The notes: generated by a model from the sequence alone, not told the origin. A DNA stretch of 64,000 bases from Chromatiaceae bacterium (GCA_025458165.1 JALOTB010000003.1:1-64000); one strand, 5' to 3'; shown: positions 1 through 8,016, numbered from the stretch's first letter. Numbers and translations are program-made.

Positions 1-156
1 CGCTCGCGGGTGAAATCGCTGGCGCCGATCCGGGCGCTGGCGGCGAACTCGGGGGAGAACAAGAATTTCTTTATGGGTGTATAAAGATTCTCAAATTCGC
101 CCGATCAGTTGAATATCGCTCGCGGTAGGTTCGACGGCTTTGGGTCTAAGGACCAT
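1..156 (-). pseudogene. Left-edge gene fragment with an apparent frameshift
   Basis: An ATG at 156 (minus strand) has a GGAG ribosome binding site about 8 bases upstream. It opens a 21-residue frame, MVLRPKAVEPTASDIQLIGR plus Ile, that ends at a TGA (91-93). A second frame is open to the window edge and reads GEFENLYTPIKKFLFSPEF, then a run rich in Ala, Arg and Ser. The two frames look like successive parts of one protein broken by a single-base shift near 95-105. I do not recognise the family, and the rest lies outside the window. A short genuine peptide beside an unrelated gene is the alternative. Confidence 0.35.
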
Positions 157-243
157 GGGGGGGACTCCTGCAGGGTGGTTGAACAGGCGTATTTTATCGC
201 AGAATCAGTGCGTTGTAGCTAACTTAATGGCATTGGGGTGGAA

Positions 244-404
244 CCTAAGGGCGACCTCGAGAAATCCCAACCCTGGGATCTTTGAAGACGCCAAGCGCAC
301 AGTGCGATTTCCGCTTCGCTTCATGTGGAAGCGCTTGGGCACTTGACCATCGCGGCACGTCCCTGTGCCGCACGGGCACCTTGAATCCGTCAACGTGCCC
401 TTAA
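244..404 (+). repeat. About 160-bp inverted-repeat (MITE/REP-like) element, copy 1
   Basis: This segment matches 56027-56188 along its whole length. Shared blocks include the CCTAAGGG-GACC left end, CCCTGGG near 271, GTGCGATT then GCTTCGCTTCAT (302-323), a GGGCACTTGA block and CCCTGTGCCGCACGGGCACC (361-380). The right end is a hairpin (374-384 with 390-400, one mismatch). The left and right ends are imperfect inverted repeats of the form TTAAGGGCACCTTGA. The right-end TTA (401-403) is also the stop codon of the adjoining minus-strand curlin-like gene. No transposase is encoded, so it is a non-autonomous element or a REP-type palindrome unit. Confidence 0.75.
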
Positions 405-697
405 GGCCGCCGTCCCTGATCCTTGGCGGCGAGCGCCTTGGGCGGGTCACCACGGCGGGCGTTCTGCCCCTGGCTCCGGCCGCTTGCGGGGCAGGCCTGA
501 ATGGTCTTGTTGATGTTCACTTTACCCTCTTGGTAAGTGCTGTTCGTATTTGCCTCTCCGCATTGGAACGTGCGGTTGATGTTGACCTTACCGGTCTGGG
601 TGGTGGTATTGAAGCTCTCTTGGGCGAAGCTCGGATAAGCGAGTGCTGCGAGCAGGCCGAAGGCAAAAGGCCGAAGCCACGGGGTGGAAGGCGTCAT
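401..697 (-). CDS. Small secreted curlin-like repeat protein A
   Basis: This is a 98-residue protein with a Sec-type signal peptide (hydrophobic FAFGLLAALA, cleavage near the SFAQ motif at about residue 26). It has four 11-residue units of the pattern N-x-N-x-T-x-Q-x-G-x-x at about residues 28-71. The spacing of Asn, Gln and Gly matches half of a CsgA/CsgB curlin repeat, one strand plus a turn. Two cysteines replace repeat positions (QCG and QAC), which is unusual for curlins and could allow disulphide linkage. The C-terminal tail (about 27 residues) is basic and non-repetitive. AGGAG lies 9 bases before the ATG. The stop codon falls inside an inverted-repeat element. It is first of three such genes in tandem. 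An extracellular amyloid or fibre role is inferred from the repeats. Confidence 0.72.
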   Translation of the reverse strand: MTPSTPWLRPFAFGLLAALAYPSFAQESFNTTTQTGKVNINRTFQCGEANTNSTYQEGKVNINKTIQACPASGRSQGQNARRGDPPKALAAKDQGRRP

Positions 698-777
698 GGG
701 CGTCTCCTGGACTGGTTGAACCTCGCGGTCATCCCGAGCCGCAGCCGCGTCTCGGCCCGTTGCGGCCGAGGCAGCGG

Positions 778-1071
778 CTATTGGCCGCGCTTACGGTCGG
801 GATAGCGAAGCTGCTCGTACTGGTATTGGCGCACCTTGTTGCTGTTGAGCTCGCCGGTCTGCACCGTCTGCGCCCAGTTGGATTGGCCGGCCTGCACCGT
901 GCGGCTGTAGTTGCGCTGGCAGTCTTGCTCGATCGCCGAGCGGTTGACCCGGTCGTTCTGGACGCTGACGTTGAAGCAGGGACTTTGGGCCGGGTCGCGC
1001 GCGGGCTCGCCGTGGACCAGAGTGGCCGCGGCGAGCAGCGCCGCGACGAGGGGGAAGCTGAGAGTTTTCAT
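778..1071 (-). CDS. Small secreted curlin-like repeat protein B
   Basis: This 97-residue protein has a clear signal peptide (MKTLSFPLVAALLAAATLVHG). About five degenerate 11-residue curlin-like units follow at about residues 32-87, the best being NYSRTVQAGQS, NWAQTVQTGEL and NSNKVRQ. Two cysteines occur, one before the first unit (SPCFN) and one in the second (DCQR). The repeats are more divergent than in its two neighbours, and the tail is basic (YPDRKRGQ). AGGAT precedes the ATG. It sits 80 bases upstream of protein A and 66 bases downstream of protein C on the same strand, so co-transcription is likely. By analogy with CsgB it could be a nucleator or minor fibre subunit, but that is speculation; no csg secretion genes are visible in the window. 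Confidence 0.68.
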   Translation of the reverse strand: MKTLSFPLVAALLAAATLVHGEPARDPAQSPCFNVSVQNDRVNRSAIEQDCQRNYSRTVQAGQSNWAQTVQTGELNSNKVRQYQYEQLRYPDRKRGQ

Positions 1072-1137
1072 GGGCGTGTATCCTGATGGCTGATGGCGGT
1101 TTGGCCGACACCCGACGCGCGGGTGTCGGCGTCCTGA

Positions 1138-1452
1138 TCAATCCCGGTCGCTGCCGCGCTTGCCGCCGCGCTCGGAGAAGCTGCGCTGATCGGTCAGGTT
1201 GTAGTTCATCTGACCGAATTGGCCGGTCTGATTCCAGTTCTCCTCGCCGCGCTGGCGGGTGCGGTTGGCATTGTCGCGGCCTTCCTGGTACGTGGCGTTG
1301 TCGTTGAGTGAGCCCCGCTGATAAGTGTCGTTGGTGTTGATACGCCCTTCCTGAATGGTGGTGTTCACATTGGTCCCGGCGGCGAGGGGGCCGGCGAGCG
1401 CGGCAAGGGCAGTGGCCAGGGTGAGCGCCAGGAGCTTAGCAGTCGTCTTCAT
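1138..1452 (-). CDS. Small secreted curlin-like repeat protein C
   Basis: This 104-residue protein has a signal peptide (hydrophobic LLALTLATALAALAG, likely cleavage after PLAAG). Six nearly perfect 11-residue units follow at about residues 28-93: NVNTTIQEGRI, NTNDTYQRGSL, NDNATYQEGRD, NANRTRQRGEE, NWNQTGQFGQM and NYNLTDQ. The N-x-N-x-T-x-Q-x-G ladder is what a curlin-type beta-solenoid would need, with stacked Asn and Gln and a Gly turn. It is the most regular of the three neighbours and has no cysteine. The tail is charged (SERGGKRGSDRD). AAGAGG lies upstream of the ATG. It is probably the first gene of the three-gene unit. Major fibre subunit is an inference. Confidence 0.75.
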   Translation of the reverse strand: MKTTAKLLALTLATALAALAGPLAAGTNVNTTIQEGRINTNDTYQRGSLNDNATYQEGRDNANRTRQRGEENWNQTGQFGQMNYNLTDQRSFSERGGKRGSDRD

Positions 1453-1537
1453 GTTATGAGCCTCTTGAATGGGTGAAGGTCGTCAGGTTTGGGGAACACC
1501 GCGGCCGCGGCGTTTGTGCCTGTGGTCGTGTCATTGG

Positions 1538-1630
1538 CCCTTCAGGTGACCGTGAAAGATCCCATGCCTCCGATTTTTCACGGCACATCCCTGTGCCGCA
1601 CGGGCGCCTTGGTGTTTCATGGTGCCCTTC
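1538..1630 (+). repeat. Short copy of the inverted-repeat element, copy 2
   Basis: It shares the core CATCCCTGTGCCGCACGGGC (1585-1604) with the full copies and ends in a hairpin (1602-1627) of the form GGGCGCCTTG/CATGGTGCCC, with one G-T pair and one mismatch. The left end CCCTTCAGGTGACC resembles the left terminus of the 160-bp copies. At about 93 bp it lacks the central part. The right end reads CCCTTCAAT rather than CCCTTAA. Confidence 0.55.
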
Positions 1631-1652
1631 AATCGCCATTGGGCCTCCCCAA

Positions 1653-1674
1653 GACGGGATGCGTTCATCCCGTC
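1653..1674. repeat. Perfect 9-bp hairpin
   Basis: GACGGGATG is followed by a four-base loop CGTT and its exact complement CATCCCGTC. There is no T-tract on either side, so it is not an obvious intrinsic terminator. It lies 22 bases beyond the short inverted-repeat element and upstream of the curlin-like genes. Confidence 0.5.
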
Positions 1675-2513
1675 CTGGGGCGCACTGTATTCGCGTTCGG
1701 CTGAACGACTCCTGAACGAACAGCGATTGCAGGAGATCGATCGAGCGGGGTGTTGGACCATCCTTCGCGTAATGGGTCAGGGGCGCTGGGCGGGGATTGG
1801 GGGTGCTCTCGACCTGCTGCGGCGGGGCTGGCCCGTGCGCGCCCCGCGCGACAGCGGCTTGGTCCGTGCCGTCGGGGCCAAGCGCCCGGGTGGTCACTCC
1901 GATGGACGTTGCAACGACGAGCGGCCCCGCTCAATCCCTGAGTCAGAAGCGCGGATGGTGGCGGCAGAGGGCATCTTGAGCAGGGGGCGCTCGCCGCTGG
2001 CGATGGGCGAGCTTGGAGCGGAGGCGGGTGTCGCCGAAGAGGGGCTCGACGCGGGGGGTGGCGTGAGCCACACCCCGCGGGCTGAGGGGCAGCGGCCGTT
2101 GGGCAATGCCGCCCTGGAGACCCTCCTAGGGGCAGGGCCGCGCGGTTGGTGCCTGGTGCTCGAACCGCTTACCCAGGTCCTCGACCTCGGCCGTCGTCAG
2201 CCGACCGGGGCGAGAGTCGCTGCGGTACCCGCCGGCCCTCGCCAGGCCGGTCGTACTCGCGCCGCAGCGGACCGCGGGCCTCCTCGACGATGGTTGCGGG
2301 CCCAGGCGCAAAGGGTGCTGCGCGGATCACCGGCATCCTCCGCACCAGCCCAAAACAGCCCCTCGACTGCTGCTTTGGCCTTGTGCTCTGGGACTACTCG
2401 CGGCATCGGGGGAGGTCTCCTTGGCTCCGGGTTGCCAACCCACGGATATCCCTTGGGCCGGCCAGGCGACCGACCCCTCCTCGCATCGACTGCAGGCCCA
2501 GGACCTGACCGGC

Positions 2514-3605
2514 TCACCGGCTGCACCGGGCCTTCCCGAGCTTCTCCAAGTACCGCTGGTGGTACTCCTCGGCGGGATAGAAGGCGCTGGCCGGGGTGAT
2601 CTCCGTCACGATTGGACGCGCCAGCGTTTGGGCGTGCCGGTCCAGCGAGGCGCGGGCGGCGGCGGCCTGCTGGGGCGAGTGCGTCAGGATCAGGCTGCGG
2701 TACTGGGTGCCGACGTCGGGACCCTGGCGGTTGGGGGTGGTCGGGTCGTGCTCGCGCCAGAACACCGCGAGCAGGTCCTCGTAGCTGATCCGCGCCGGGT
2801 CGTACTCGACCTGAACCACCTCGGCGTGGCCGGTGCGGCCGCTCGATACCTGGTGGTAGGTCGGGTCCGGCGTGCCCCCGCCGGCATAGCCCACCCGGGT
2901 GCTCAGCACGCCGTCGAGCGCGCAGAAGTCCGCCTCGGCGCCCCAAAAGCAGCCCATGCCGAAGGTGGCGAGCTCGGTGGCGGATGCCTTGGCGGCCGCC
3001 GACACGGCGGGGGGGTTGGTGAAGAGCCGGGCGTACTCGCCGTAGCCCTCCCGTTCCAGATCGGCCGCGGGGATGAAGCGCAGGGCCGCGGAGTTGATGC
3101 AGTAGCGCAGCCCGGTCGGCGCCGGCCCGTCGTCGAAGACGTGCCCGAGGTGGGAGTCGCCGAAGCGCGAGCGGACCTCGGTGCGCGTCATCCAGAGCTT
3201 GCGGTCCTCGCGCTCGACGATGAGATCGGGCTCGAGCGGGGAGTGGAAGCTCGGCCAGCCGGTGTCGGAGTCGAACTTGTCGCGCGAGCTGAACAGGGGC
3301 TCGCCGGAGACGACGTCGACGTAGATCCCATCCTCGTGGTGATCCCAGTAGGCGTTGCGGAAGGGCGGCTCGGTGCCGTCCTTTTGGGTGATGTGGTACT
3401 GCTCCGGGGTGAGCCGCTGCTTGAGCTCGGCCTCGGTCGGGCGCTGCCAGCGCTGGACATCGCCGGCGCGGGGGCAGTCGCGCTGCTCGACGGCGTCGGC
3501 CGGCGCGGCGACGGCCTCGGGGCTTGGTCCGCACCCGCCGAGTACGAGGGCCAGCGCGGCACCGGCCAGCGCCAGGGTGGGGAGCATTCGGGCTTCGAAT
3601 TGCAT
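2514..3605 (-). CDS. msrBA: Lipoprotein methionine sulfoxide reductase MsrB-MsrA fusion
   Basis: This bifunctional enzyme reduces both R- and S-methionine sulfoxide. The ATG at 3605 is chosen because GGAGG sits 6 bases upstream; a longer frame to 3674 lacks such a site. The N-terminus is a lipoprotein signal with lipobox LGGC (Cys25), so the protein should be anchored in the envelope. The MsrB domain comes first (about residues 55-175), with [15 protein letters not shown] and the catalytic RYCINS. The two CxxC zinc pairs of many MsrBs are absent. MsrA follows (about residues 210-355), with the catalytic [16 protein letters not shown] and FWREHDPT. The B-then-A order is the reverse of PilB/MsrAB. 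It would repair oxidised envelope proteins and is monocistronic here. Confidence 0.93.
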   Translation of the reverse strand: MQFEARMLPTLALAGAALALVLGGCGPSPEAVAAPADAVEQRDCPRAGDVQRWQRPTEAELKQRLTPEQYHITQKDGTEPPFRNAYWDHHEDGIYVDVVSGEPLFSSRDKFDSDTGWPSFHSPLEPDLIVEREDRKLWMTRTEVRSRFGDSHLGHVFDDGPAPTGLRYCINSAALRFIPAADLEREGYGEYARLFTNPPAVSAAAKASATELATFGMGCFWGAEADFCALDGVLSTRVGYAGGGTPDPTYHQVSSGRTGHAEVVQVEYDPARISYEDLLAVFWREHDPTTPNRQGPDVGTQYRSLILTHSPQQAAAARASLDRHAQTLARPIVTEITPASAFYPAEEYHQRYLEKLGKARCSR

Positions 3606-3830
3606 GTTGCCCTCCTTCGGGACGGCTCGCTGCAGACCTGCCGGTGAGGCAGCGTCGCCCTCGGTTTGGTTCACCCCGCCCAGACTCGGGCGGGCGATTG
3701 CCTGACCGGCTCAAACCCCGCTAGGCTCTGACGCGGCCGATGGTCGCCCGGTCTCGGCGTCCAGTCACCGCCGTCGGCCCCATCCGCCTGGCTACACCCG
3801 TACCCGTCGTCTCCGATCTCCACCCTCCCC

Positions 3831-5654
3831 ATGGCGCCTCTCGATCCCCGCGCGCTCCTCAAACAGATCCCGCCGCGTCCGGGTGTCTACCGCATGATCG
3901 ACGGGGCCGGACAAGTCCTATACGTCGGCAAGGCCAAGGACCTGCGGCGGCGGGTCGGGAGCTATTTCAGCCGCTCACTCAACCGGCGCCTCCAGGTGAT
4001 GGTCGGGCAGATCGCGGACGTCGAGGTCACCGTGACCCGCACCGAGGGCGAGGCCCTGCTGCTGGAGAGCAACCTGATCAAGTCGCTGCGCCCGCGCTTC
4101 AACGTGGTGCTGCGGGACGACAAGAGCTACCCGTACATCCGCCTCACGGTCTCCGAGACCTTCCCTCGACTCGCCTTCCACCGCGGCTCGACCAAGGGGC
4201 CGGACCGCTTCTTCGGCCCTTATCCCAGCGCCTGGGCGGTGCGCGAGACGCTGCAGCTCCTGCAGAAGCTCTTTCCGGTGCGCCAGTGCGAGGACGGCTT
4301 CTTCCGCAACCGCTCGCGGCCCTGTCTCCAGTACCAGATCAAACGCTGCAGCGGACCCTGCGTCCGTCTGGTGAGCCCCGAGGACTACGCGGTGGACGTC
4401 GACCACACGATCAAGTTCCTGGAGGGGCGCACCGACGAGGTGATCGGCGAGCTCCTCGCGCGCATGGAGGCGGCGGCCGCGGCCCTAGAGTTCGAGCGCG
4501 CCGCGGTGCTCCGCGATCAGGTCGCGACCCTGCGCCGCATCCAGCAGCGCCAGTACGTGAGCGGGGAGAGCGGGGACCTCGACATCATCGCCTGCGCCCA
4601 GGAGGGCGGGGTGACCTGCGTGCAAGTCTTCTTCATCCGGGCCGGGCGCAACCTTGGCAACAAGGCGTTCTTCCCGCAGGTCCCAGAGGATACCGACGAG
4701 GGCGGGGTGCTCGCGGCCTTTCTGACCCAGTTCTACGCGGGCAAGCAGGTCCCGGCCGAGATCATCGTGAGTGCAGAGCCGGAGGAGCGCGAGCTCCTGG
4801 AGCGTGCGCTGGGCGAGCAGGCCGGCCGCCGGGTGGTGATCAAACCGCGCGTGCGCGCCGACCGGGCGCGTTGGCTGGAGATGGCACGGGGCAACGCGGT
4901 GCTCGCCCTCAAGTCCCGCCTGGCGAGCCAGGCCGGCTTTACCCAGCGGCTGGAGGCCCTGCGCGACGCCTTGGAGCTCGACGAGCTGCCCGATCGTATG
5001 GAGTGCTTCGACATCAGCCATACGGGCGGCGAGCGCACGGTGGCCTCCTGCGTGGTGTTCGACGCCGAGGGTCCGCGCAAGTCCGACTACCGGCGCTTCA
5101 ACATCGAAGGGATCACCTCCGGCGACGACTACGCCGCTATGCACCAGGCGCTCACCCGACGCTACACCCGCGTCAAGCAAGGCGAGTACCCGCTCCCGGA
5201 TCTACTCTTCATCGACGGCGGGCGCGGCCAGCTCGCGGCGGTGGAGGCGGCCCTGCAGGAGCTCGCCGTCTCCGGGCTCACCCTAGTCGGTGTTTCCAAG
5301 GGGCCAGACAGACGCCCAGGCACTGAGCAGCTCTGGTTGTCCGGCCGCAACACCGCCGTTATACTCTCGGCCGACTCACCGGCCATGCACCTGGTGGAGC
5401 AGATCCGGGACGAGGCCCACCGATTCGCCATCACCGGCCACCGTCAGCGCCGGGCCAAGGCGCGCACCCGCTCCCCGTTGGAGGAGATCGCCGGCATCGG
5501 CCCCAAGCGTCGCCAGACCCTCCTTCGCGCCTTTGGCGGTTTGCAGGGGTTAGAGCGTGCCGGTGTCGAGGACATCGCCCGCGTGGACGGCATCAGCCGC
5601 AAGCTGGCGGAGCACATCTACGACGCCCTCCACGGGCAGGGGCAGCGAGCCTGA
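3831..5654 (+). CDS. uvrC: UvrABC excinuclease subunit C
   Basis: This nucleotide-excision-repair endonuclease makes the 3' and 5' incisions around a lesion after UvrB loading. It is 607 residues, a normal length. The N-terminal GIY-YIG domain (about residues 14-93) shows GVYRM and LYVGKAKDLRRRVGSYF. A UVR motif for UvrB contact lies near 202-237. The RNase H-like C-terminal nuclease (about 380-520) has ECFDISHTGG and LFIDGGRGQL. A double helix-hairpin-helix (about 545-605) starts at LEEIAGIGPKRRQ. pgsA begins 5 bases after the stop, a linkage common in gammaproteobacteria. No strong ribosome binding site is visible before the ATG. Confidence 0.97.
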   Translation: MAPLDPRALLKQIPPRPGVYRMIDGAGQVLYVGKAKDLRRRVGSYFSRSLNRRLQVMVGQIADVEVTVTRTEGEALLLESNLIKSLRPRFNVVLRDDKSYPYIRLTVSETFPRLAFHRGSTKGPDRFFGPYPSAWAVRETLQLLQKLFPVRQCEDGFFRNRSRPCLQYQIKRCSGPCVRLVSPEDYAVDVDHTIKFLEGRTDEVIGELLARMEAAAAALEFERAAVLRDQVATLRRIQQRQYVSGESGDLDIIACAQEGGVTCVQVFFIRAGRNLGNKAFFPQVPEDTDEGGVLAAFLTQFYAGKQVPAEIIVSAEPEERELLERALGEQAGRRVVIKPRVRADRARWLEMARGNAVLALKSRLASQAGFTQRLEALRDALELDELPDRMECFDISHTGGERTVASCVVFDAEGPRKSDYRRFNIEGITSGDDYAAMHQALTRRYTRVKQGEYPLPDLLFIDGGRGQLAAVEAALQELAVSGLTLVGVSKGPDRRPGTEQLWLSGRNTAVILSADSPAMHLVEQIRDEAHRFAITGHRQRRAKARTRSPLEEIAGIGPKRRQTLLRAFGGLQGLERAGVEDIARVDGISRKLAEHIYDALHGQGQRA

Positions 5655-5659
5655 CGGGC

Positions 5660-6229
5660 ATGTGGACCACCCCCAACCTGCTGACGCTGCTTCGCATCCT
5701 ATTGATCCCGGTCTTCGTGGGTGTGTTTTACGCCCCCGTGCCCTGGGCCCGGTTGGCCGCTACCCTGGTGTTCACCGCCGCGGCGATCACCGACTGGCTC
5801 GACGGTTGGCTGGCCCGGCGCTGGGGCCAGACCTCCGCGCTCGGGGCCTTTCTTGACCCGGTCGCCGACAAGCTGATGGTGGCCGTGGCCCTGGTGCTGC
5901 TGGTCCAGGCCGACCCGCGTGCCGCGCTCGCGCTGCCCGCGGCCGTCATCATCGGGCGGGAGATCGCCGTGTCGGCGCTGCGCGAGTGGATGGCGGAGCT
6001 CGGCGCCCGCACCCGCGTCGCTGTCTCGATGGCCGGAAAGTTCAAGACCATCGCTCAGATGGTCGCGATCATCCTGCTGATCCTCGAGACCCCGATCCTG
6101 GACCTGCCGCTCTATGAGCTGGGGTTGGTCCTGCTCTACATCGCCGCTTTCCTGACCCTCTGGTCCATGGTGCTGTACCTGCGGGCGGCCTGGCCGAGCC
6201 TGACCGCCGAGCAGCCGGGCAAAGGCTAG
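5660..6229 (+). CDS. pgsA: CDP-diacylglycerol-glycerol-3-phosphate 3-phosphatidyltransferase
   Basis: This integral membrane enzyme makes phosphatidylglycerophosphate, the first committed step to phosphatidylglycerol and cardiolipin. At 189 residues it is typical of the family. It begins WTTPNLLTLLRILLIPVFV and carries the CDP-alcohol phosphatidyltransferase signature D-G-x2-A-R-x8-G-x3-D-x3-D as DGWLARRWGQTSALGAFLDPVADK (split by short gaps, about residues 53-77). Four or five hydrophobic helices are visible. It follows uvrC by 5 bases and is probably in the same transcript; the tRNA-Gly gene with its own promoter lies just downstream. Confidence 0.96.
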   Translation: MWTTPNLLTLLRILLIPVFVGVFYAPVPWARLAATLVFTAAAITDWLDGWLARRWGQTSALGAFLDPVADKLMVAVALVLLVQADPRAALALPAAVIIGREIAVSALREWMAELGARTRVAVSMAGKFKTIAQMVAIILLILETPILDLPLYELGLVLLYIAAFLTLWSMVLYLRAAWPSLTAEQPGKG

Positions 6230-6252
6230 GAGGGCGACGAGCCGGTCGGGGA

Positions 6253-6280
6253 TTGACAGCGAGGGCCGCACCTGTAGAAT
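6253..6280 (+). promoter_or_regulatory. Sigma70 promoter of the tRNA-Gly gene
   Basis: A consensus -35 TTGACA (6253-6258) is separated by 16 bases from a -10 TAGAAT (6275-6280). The following discriminator is GC-rich (CGCGACTC), as is usual for stringently controlled stable-RNA promoters. The tRNA starts 15 bases after the -10. Confidence 0.75.
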
Positions 6281-6294
6281 CGCGACTCTCGCAG

Positions 6295-6370
<76 letters not shown>

Positions 6371-6381
6371 GATTAAAGACG

Positions 6382-6410
6382 TAAGGCCGCGCACTGCGCG
6401 GCCTTATCGT
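6382..6410 (+). terminator. Intrinsic terminator after tRNA-Gly
   Basis: A perfect 11-bp stem TAAGGCCGCGC (6382-6392) and GCGCGGCCTTA (6396-6406) with a 3-base loop is followed by TCGTTT. It begins 11 bases after the tRNA CCA end. Confidence 0.85.
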
Positions 6411-6443
6411 TTGCGCCGCATCCGTCCCGAGGCGACCGCGCCC

Positions 6444-7040
6444 ATGGACTTCCTCTCGGCCGTCATCCTGCTCTTCATTATCATGGACCCGCTGGGGAAC
6501 ATCCCGTTGTTCCATGCCTTGCTGGAGCGCTATCCCAGGCGCCAGCGTCTCGGGATCATCGCGCGTGAGCTGCTGATCGCCTACGGCGTCCTGGTGCTGT
6601 TCCTCGTTGCGGGGGAGGCGATCCTGCGGCACCTCGGGCTTGAGCAGCCGGCGTTGGGGGTGGCCGGCGGGGTGGTGCTCTTTCTGATTGCGCTGCGGAT
6701 GGTGTTCCCGGAGCTCGGGGCGCAGGCCGCCGCCGAGCGCGGCGACGAGGAGCCCTTCATCGTGCCGCTGGCGGTGCCGATGATCGCGGGCCCGTCGGCG
6801 ATCGCCGCGATCCTCTTGCTGGTCAGCAACGAGCCGGCGCGGATGCTCGACTGGTGGGGGGCGGTGACCATCGCCTGGGTCGCGAGCGCCGCGGTCCTGC
6901 TGGGCTCGGGGCTGCTGATGGAGATGCTCGGGCAGCGCACCCTGCGCGCCCTAGTGCGGCTCTCCGGGATGCTGCTGATCATGATGGCGGTGCAGATGCT
7001 GATGGACGGCGTCGCCCTCTATCTTGCGACGATTGGCTGA
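6444..7040 (+). CDS. MarC/YhgN family integral membrane protein
   Basis: This 198-residue protein has six predicted membrane helices. It opens with MDFLSAVILLFIIMDPLGNIP, the conserved N-terminal signature of the MarC (UPF0056) family, and later has PLAVPMIAGPSAIA, the second family signature. The ATG at 6444 is preferred to an upstream in-frame ATG because the family begins at this helix. Family members were once linked to multiple antibiotic resistance; their true substrate is unsettled (NAAT-type transport was proposed for some). Its 3' end overlaps the convergent esterase gene by 90 bases. Confidence 0.88.
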   Translation: MDFLSAVILLFIIMDPLGNIPLFHALLERYPRRQRLGIIARELLIAYGVLVLFLVAGEAILRHLGLEQPALGVAGGVVLFLIALRMVFPELGAQAAAERGDEEPFIVPLAVPMIAGPSAIAAILLLVSNEPARMLDWWGAVTIAWVASAAVLLGSGLLMEMLGQRTLRALVRLSGMLLIMMAVQMLMDGVALYLATIG

Positions 7041-8009
7041 GGACGCGGCGGCCCCCTGAGGACCCCGCAGGTGGGCAAGGATGCGTTCCTGCAGCCAAGG
7101 CCTGGGCCGGCCGGGCAGGGGCCCGCTGACGAATCCGACGTGACCACCCCGAGCGGACAGCTCCAGGCTGACCCCCGGCCCGAGCTCGCCGACGCGTGGT
7201 ACCGTGTGCGGGAACATGAAGGGGTCGTCGGCCGCGTGCAGGATCAGGGTCGGCGTGACGATGTGGCGCAGGTACGGCCGTGAGCTGGATCGGGCGTAGT
7301 AGTCCTCGGCCCCGGCGAAGCCATGGAGGGGTGCGGTGATCCGCTCGTCGTAGTCGAAGAGATCGCGGATTTGGTCGAGATCGACCGTGAGCGGGGAGGG
7401 GATGCGCGCGAATTTGGCGCGGTAGGAGGCCTTGAGCCGGTCGAGGAGGTGGCGCCGGTAGAGGCGCGAGACCCCGAGGTTCAAGCGCAGCATGGCATCG
7501 CGCAGTACAAAGGGGACGGATACTGCGACTGCCATGCGTAGGCGCGGCTCGCGCGTCTCCCCGAGATGCTTGAGCAGCAGGTTGCCGCCGAGCGAGAAGC
7601 CGATGGCGGCGTGGATCGGCGCGCCCCCTTCGGCCGAGAGGTGATCGAGCACGGCGGCGAGGTCCTCGCTAGCCCCCGAGTGGTAGCTGCGGGGGAGGCG
7701 ATTGGGCTCGCCGCTGCGGCCGCGCAGATACAGGAAGGCGGGCCGGTAGCCGCCTCGCGCGAGCGCGCTCAGGGTCGCGGCGGCGTAGTGCGAGCGCAGG
7801 TCCCCTTCAAGCCCGTGGATCACCAGGACCGTCGGTCCGTGCCCATCGCCCACCGCGAGGTCGAGAAAGTCGCCGTCGTCGAGCTCGAGGCGCAAACGTC
7901 GCAGCGCCAGGGGCGGGCGGCGGGCGAAGAAGGTTGGCCACAGGGTTTGAAGGTGCGGCCCCGGTGCCCACCAGGCGGGTCGGAAGGCGCTTTCCCGGAT
8001 GATCCCCAT
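6951..8009 (-). CDS. YheT-family alpha/beta-hydrolase (predicted esterase)
   Basis: This 352-residue alpha/beta hydrolase of the YheT/EMB8 type shows the N-terminal family signature PAWWAPGPHLQTLWPTF. It has an HGLEGD oxyanion motif, the nucleophile elbow GFSLGGN (Ser), the acid in HAADDPFMF and the base in GGHVGF. Substrate is unknown; relatives are thought to be esterases acting on acyl esters. It starts 7 bases after the ABC exporter stop, suggesting coupled translation. The last 29 residues run antiparallel over the end of the marC-like gene, an unusually long convergent overlap that suggests a C-terminal extension. Confidence 0.88.
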   Translation of the reverse strand: MGIIRESAFRPAWWAPGPHLQTLWPTFFARRPPLALRRLRLELDDGDFLDLAVGDGHGPTVLVIHGLEGDLRSHYAAATLSALARGGYRPAFLYLRGRSGEPNRLPRSYHSGASEDLAAVLDHLSAEGGAPIHAAIGFSLGGNLLLKHLGETREPRLRMAVAVSVPFVLRDAMLRLNLGVSRLYRRHLLDRLKASYRAKFARIPSPLTVDLDQIRDLFDYDERITAPLHGFAGAEDYYARSSSRPYLRHIVTPTLILHAADDPFMFPHTVPRVGELGPGVSLELSARGGHVGFVSGPLPGRPRPWLQERILAHLRGPQGAAASSANRRKIEGDAVHQHLHRHHDQQHPGEPH

Positions 8010-8016
8010 GGCCCGT

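Larger units (their letters stand above)
1453..2513. other. Long stretch without a convincing gene
   Basis: Reading frames exist on both strands, but all are Pro/Arg/Ser-rich translations without recognisable motifs or ribosome binding sites, as expected by chance in GC-rich DNA. Identifiable content is a short copy of the inverted-repeat element (1538-1630) and a perfect hairpin, GACGGGATG (1653-1661) with CATCCCGTC (1666-1674). Minus-strand text around 2000-2110 could be a heavily decayed transposase, but I cannot align it to any family with confidence. Confidence 0.6.

Noticed and set aside
401..1452. Calling the small secreted proteins csgA/csgB orthologues
   Set aside because: Their repeat is 11, not 22, residues, they contain cysteines, and no csgC/D/E/F/G is seen, so only a curlin-like description is supported.
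1619..2599. A 326-codon plus-strand frame in the empty region
   Set aside because: No ribosome binding site at any start, Arg/Gly/Pro-rich, and it runs over the end of msrBA on the other strand; no recognisable domain.
2197..3714. A 505-codon minus-strand frame overlapping msrBA in another phase
   Set aside because: Arg/Pro-rich low-complexity translation; the MsrBA frame with motifs and ribosome binding site accounts for this DNA.
3740..5326. A 528-codon plus-strand frame inside uvrC
   Set aside because: Out-of-phase shadow of uvrC; no motifs.
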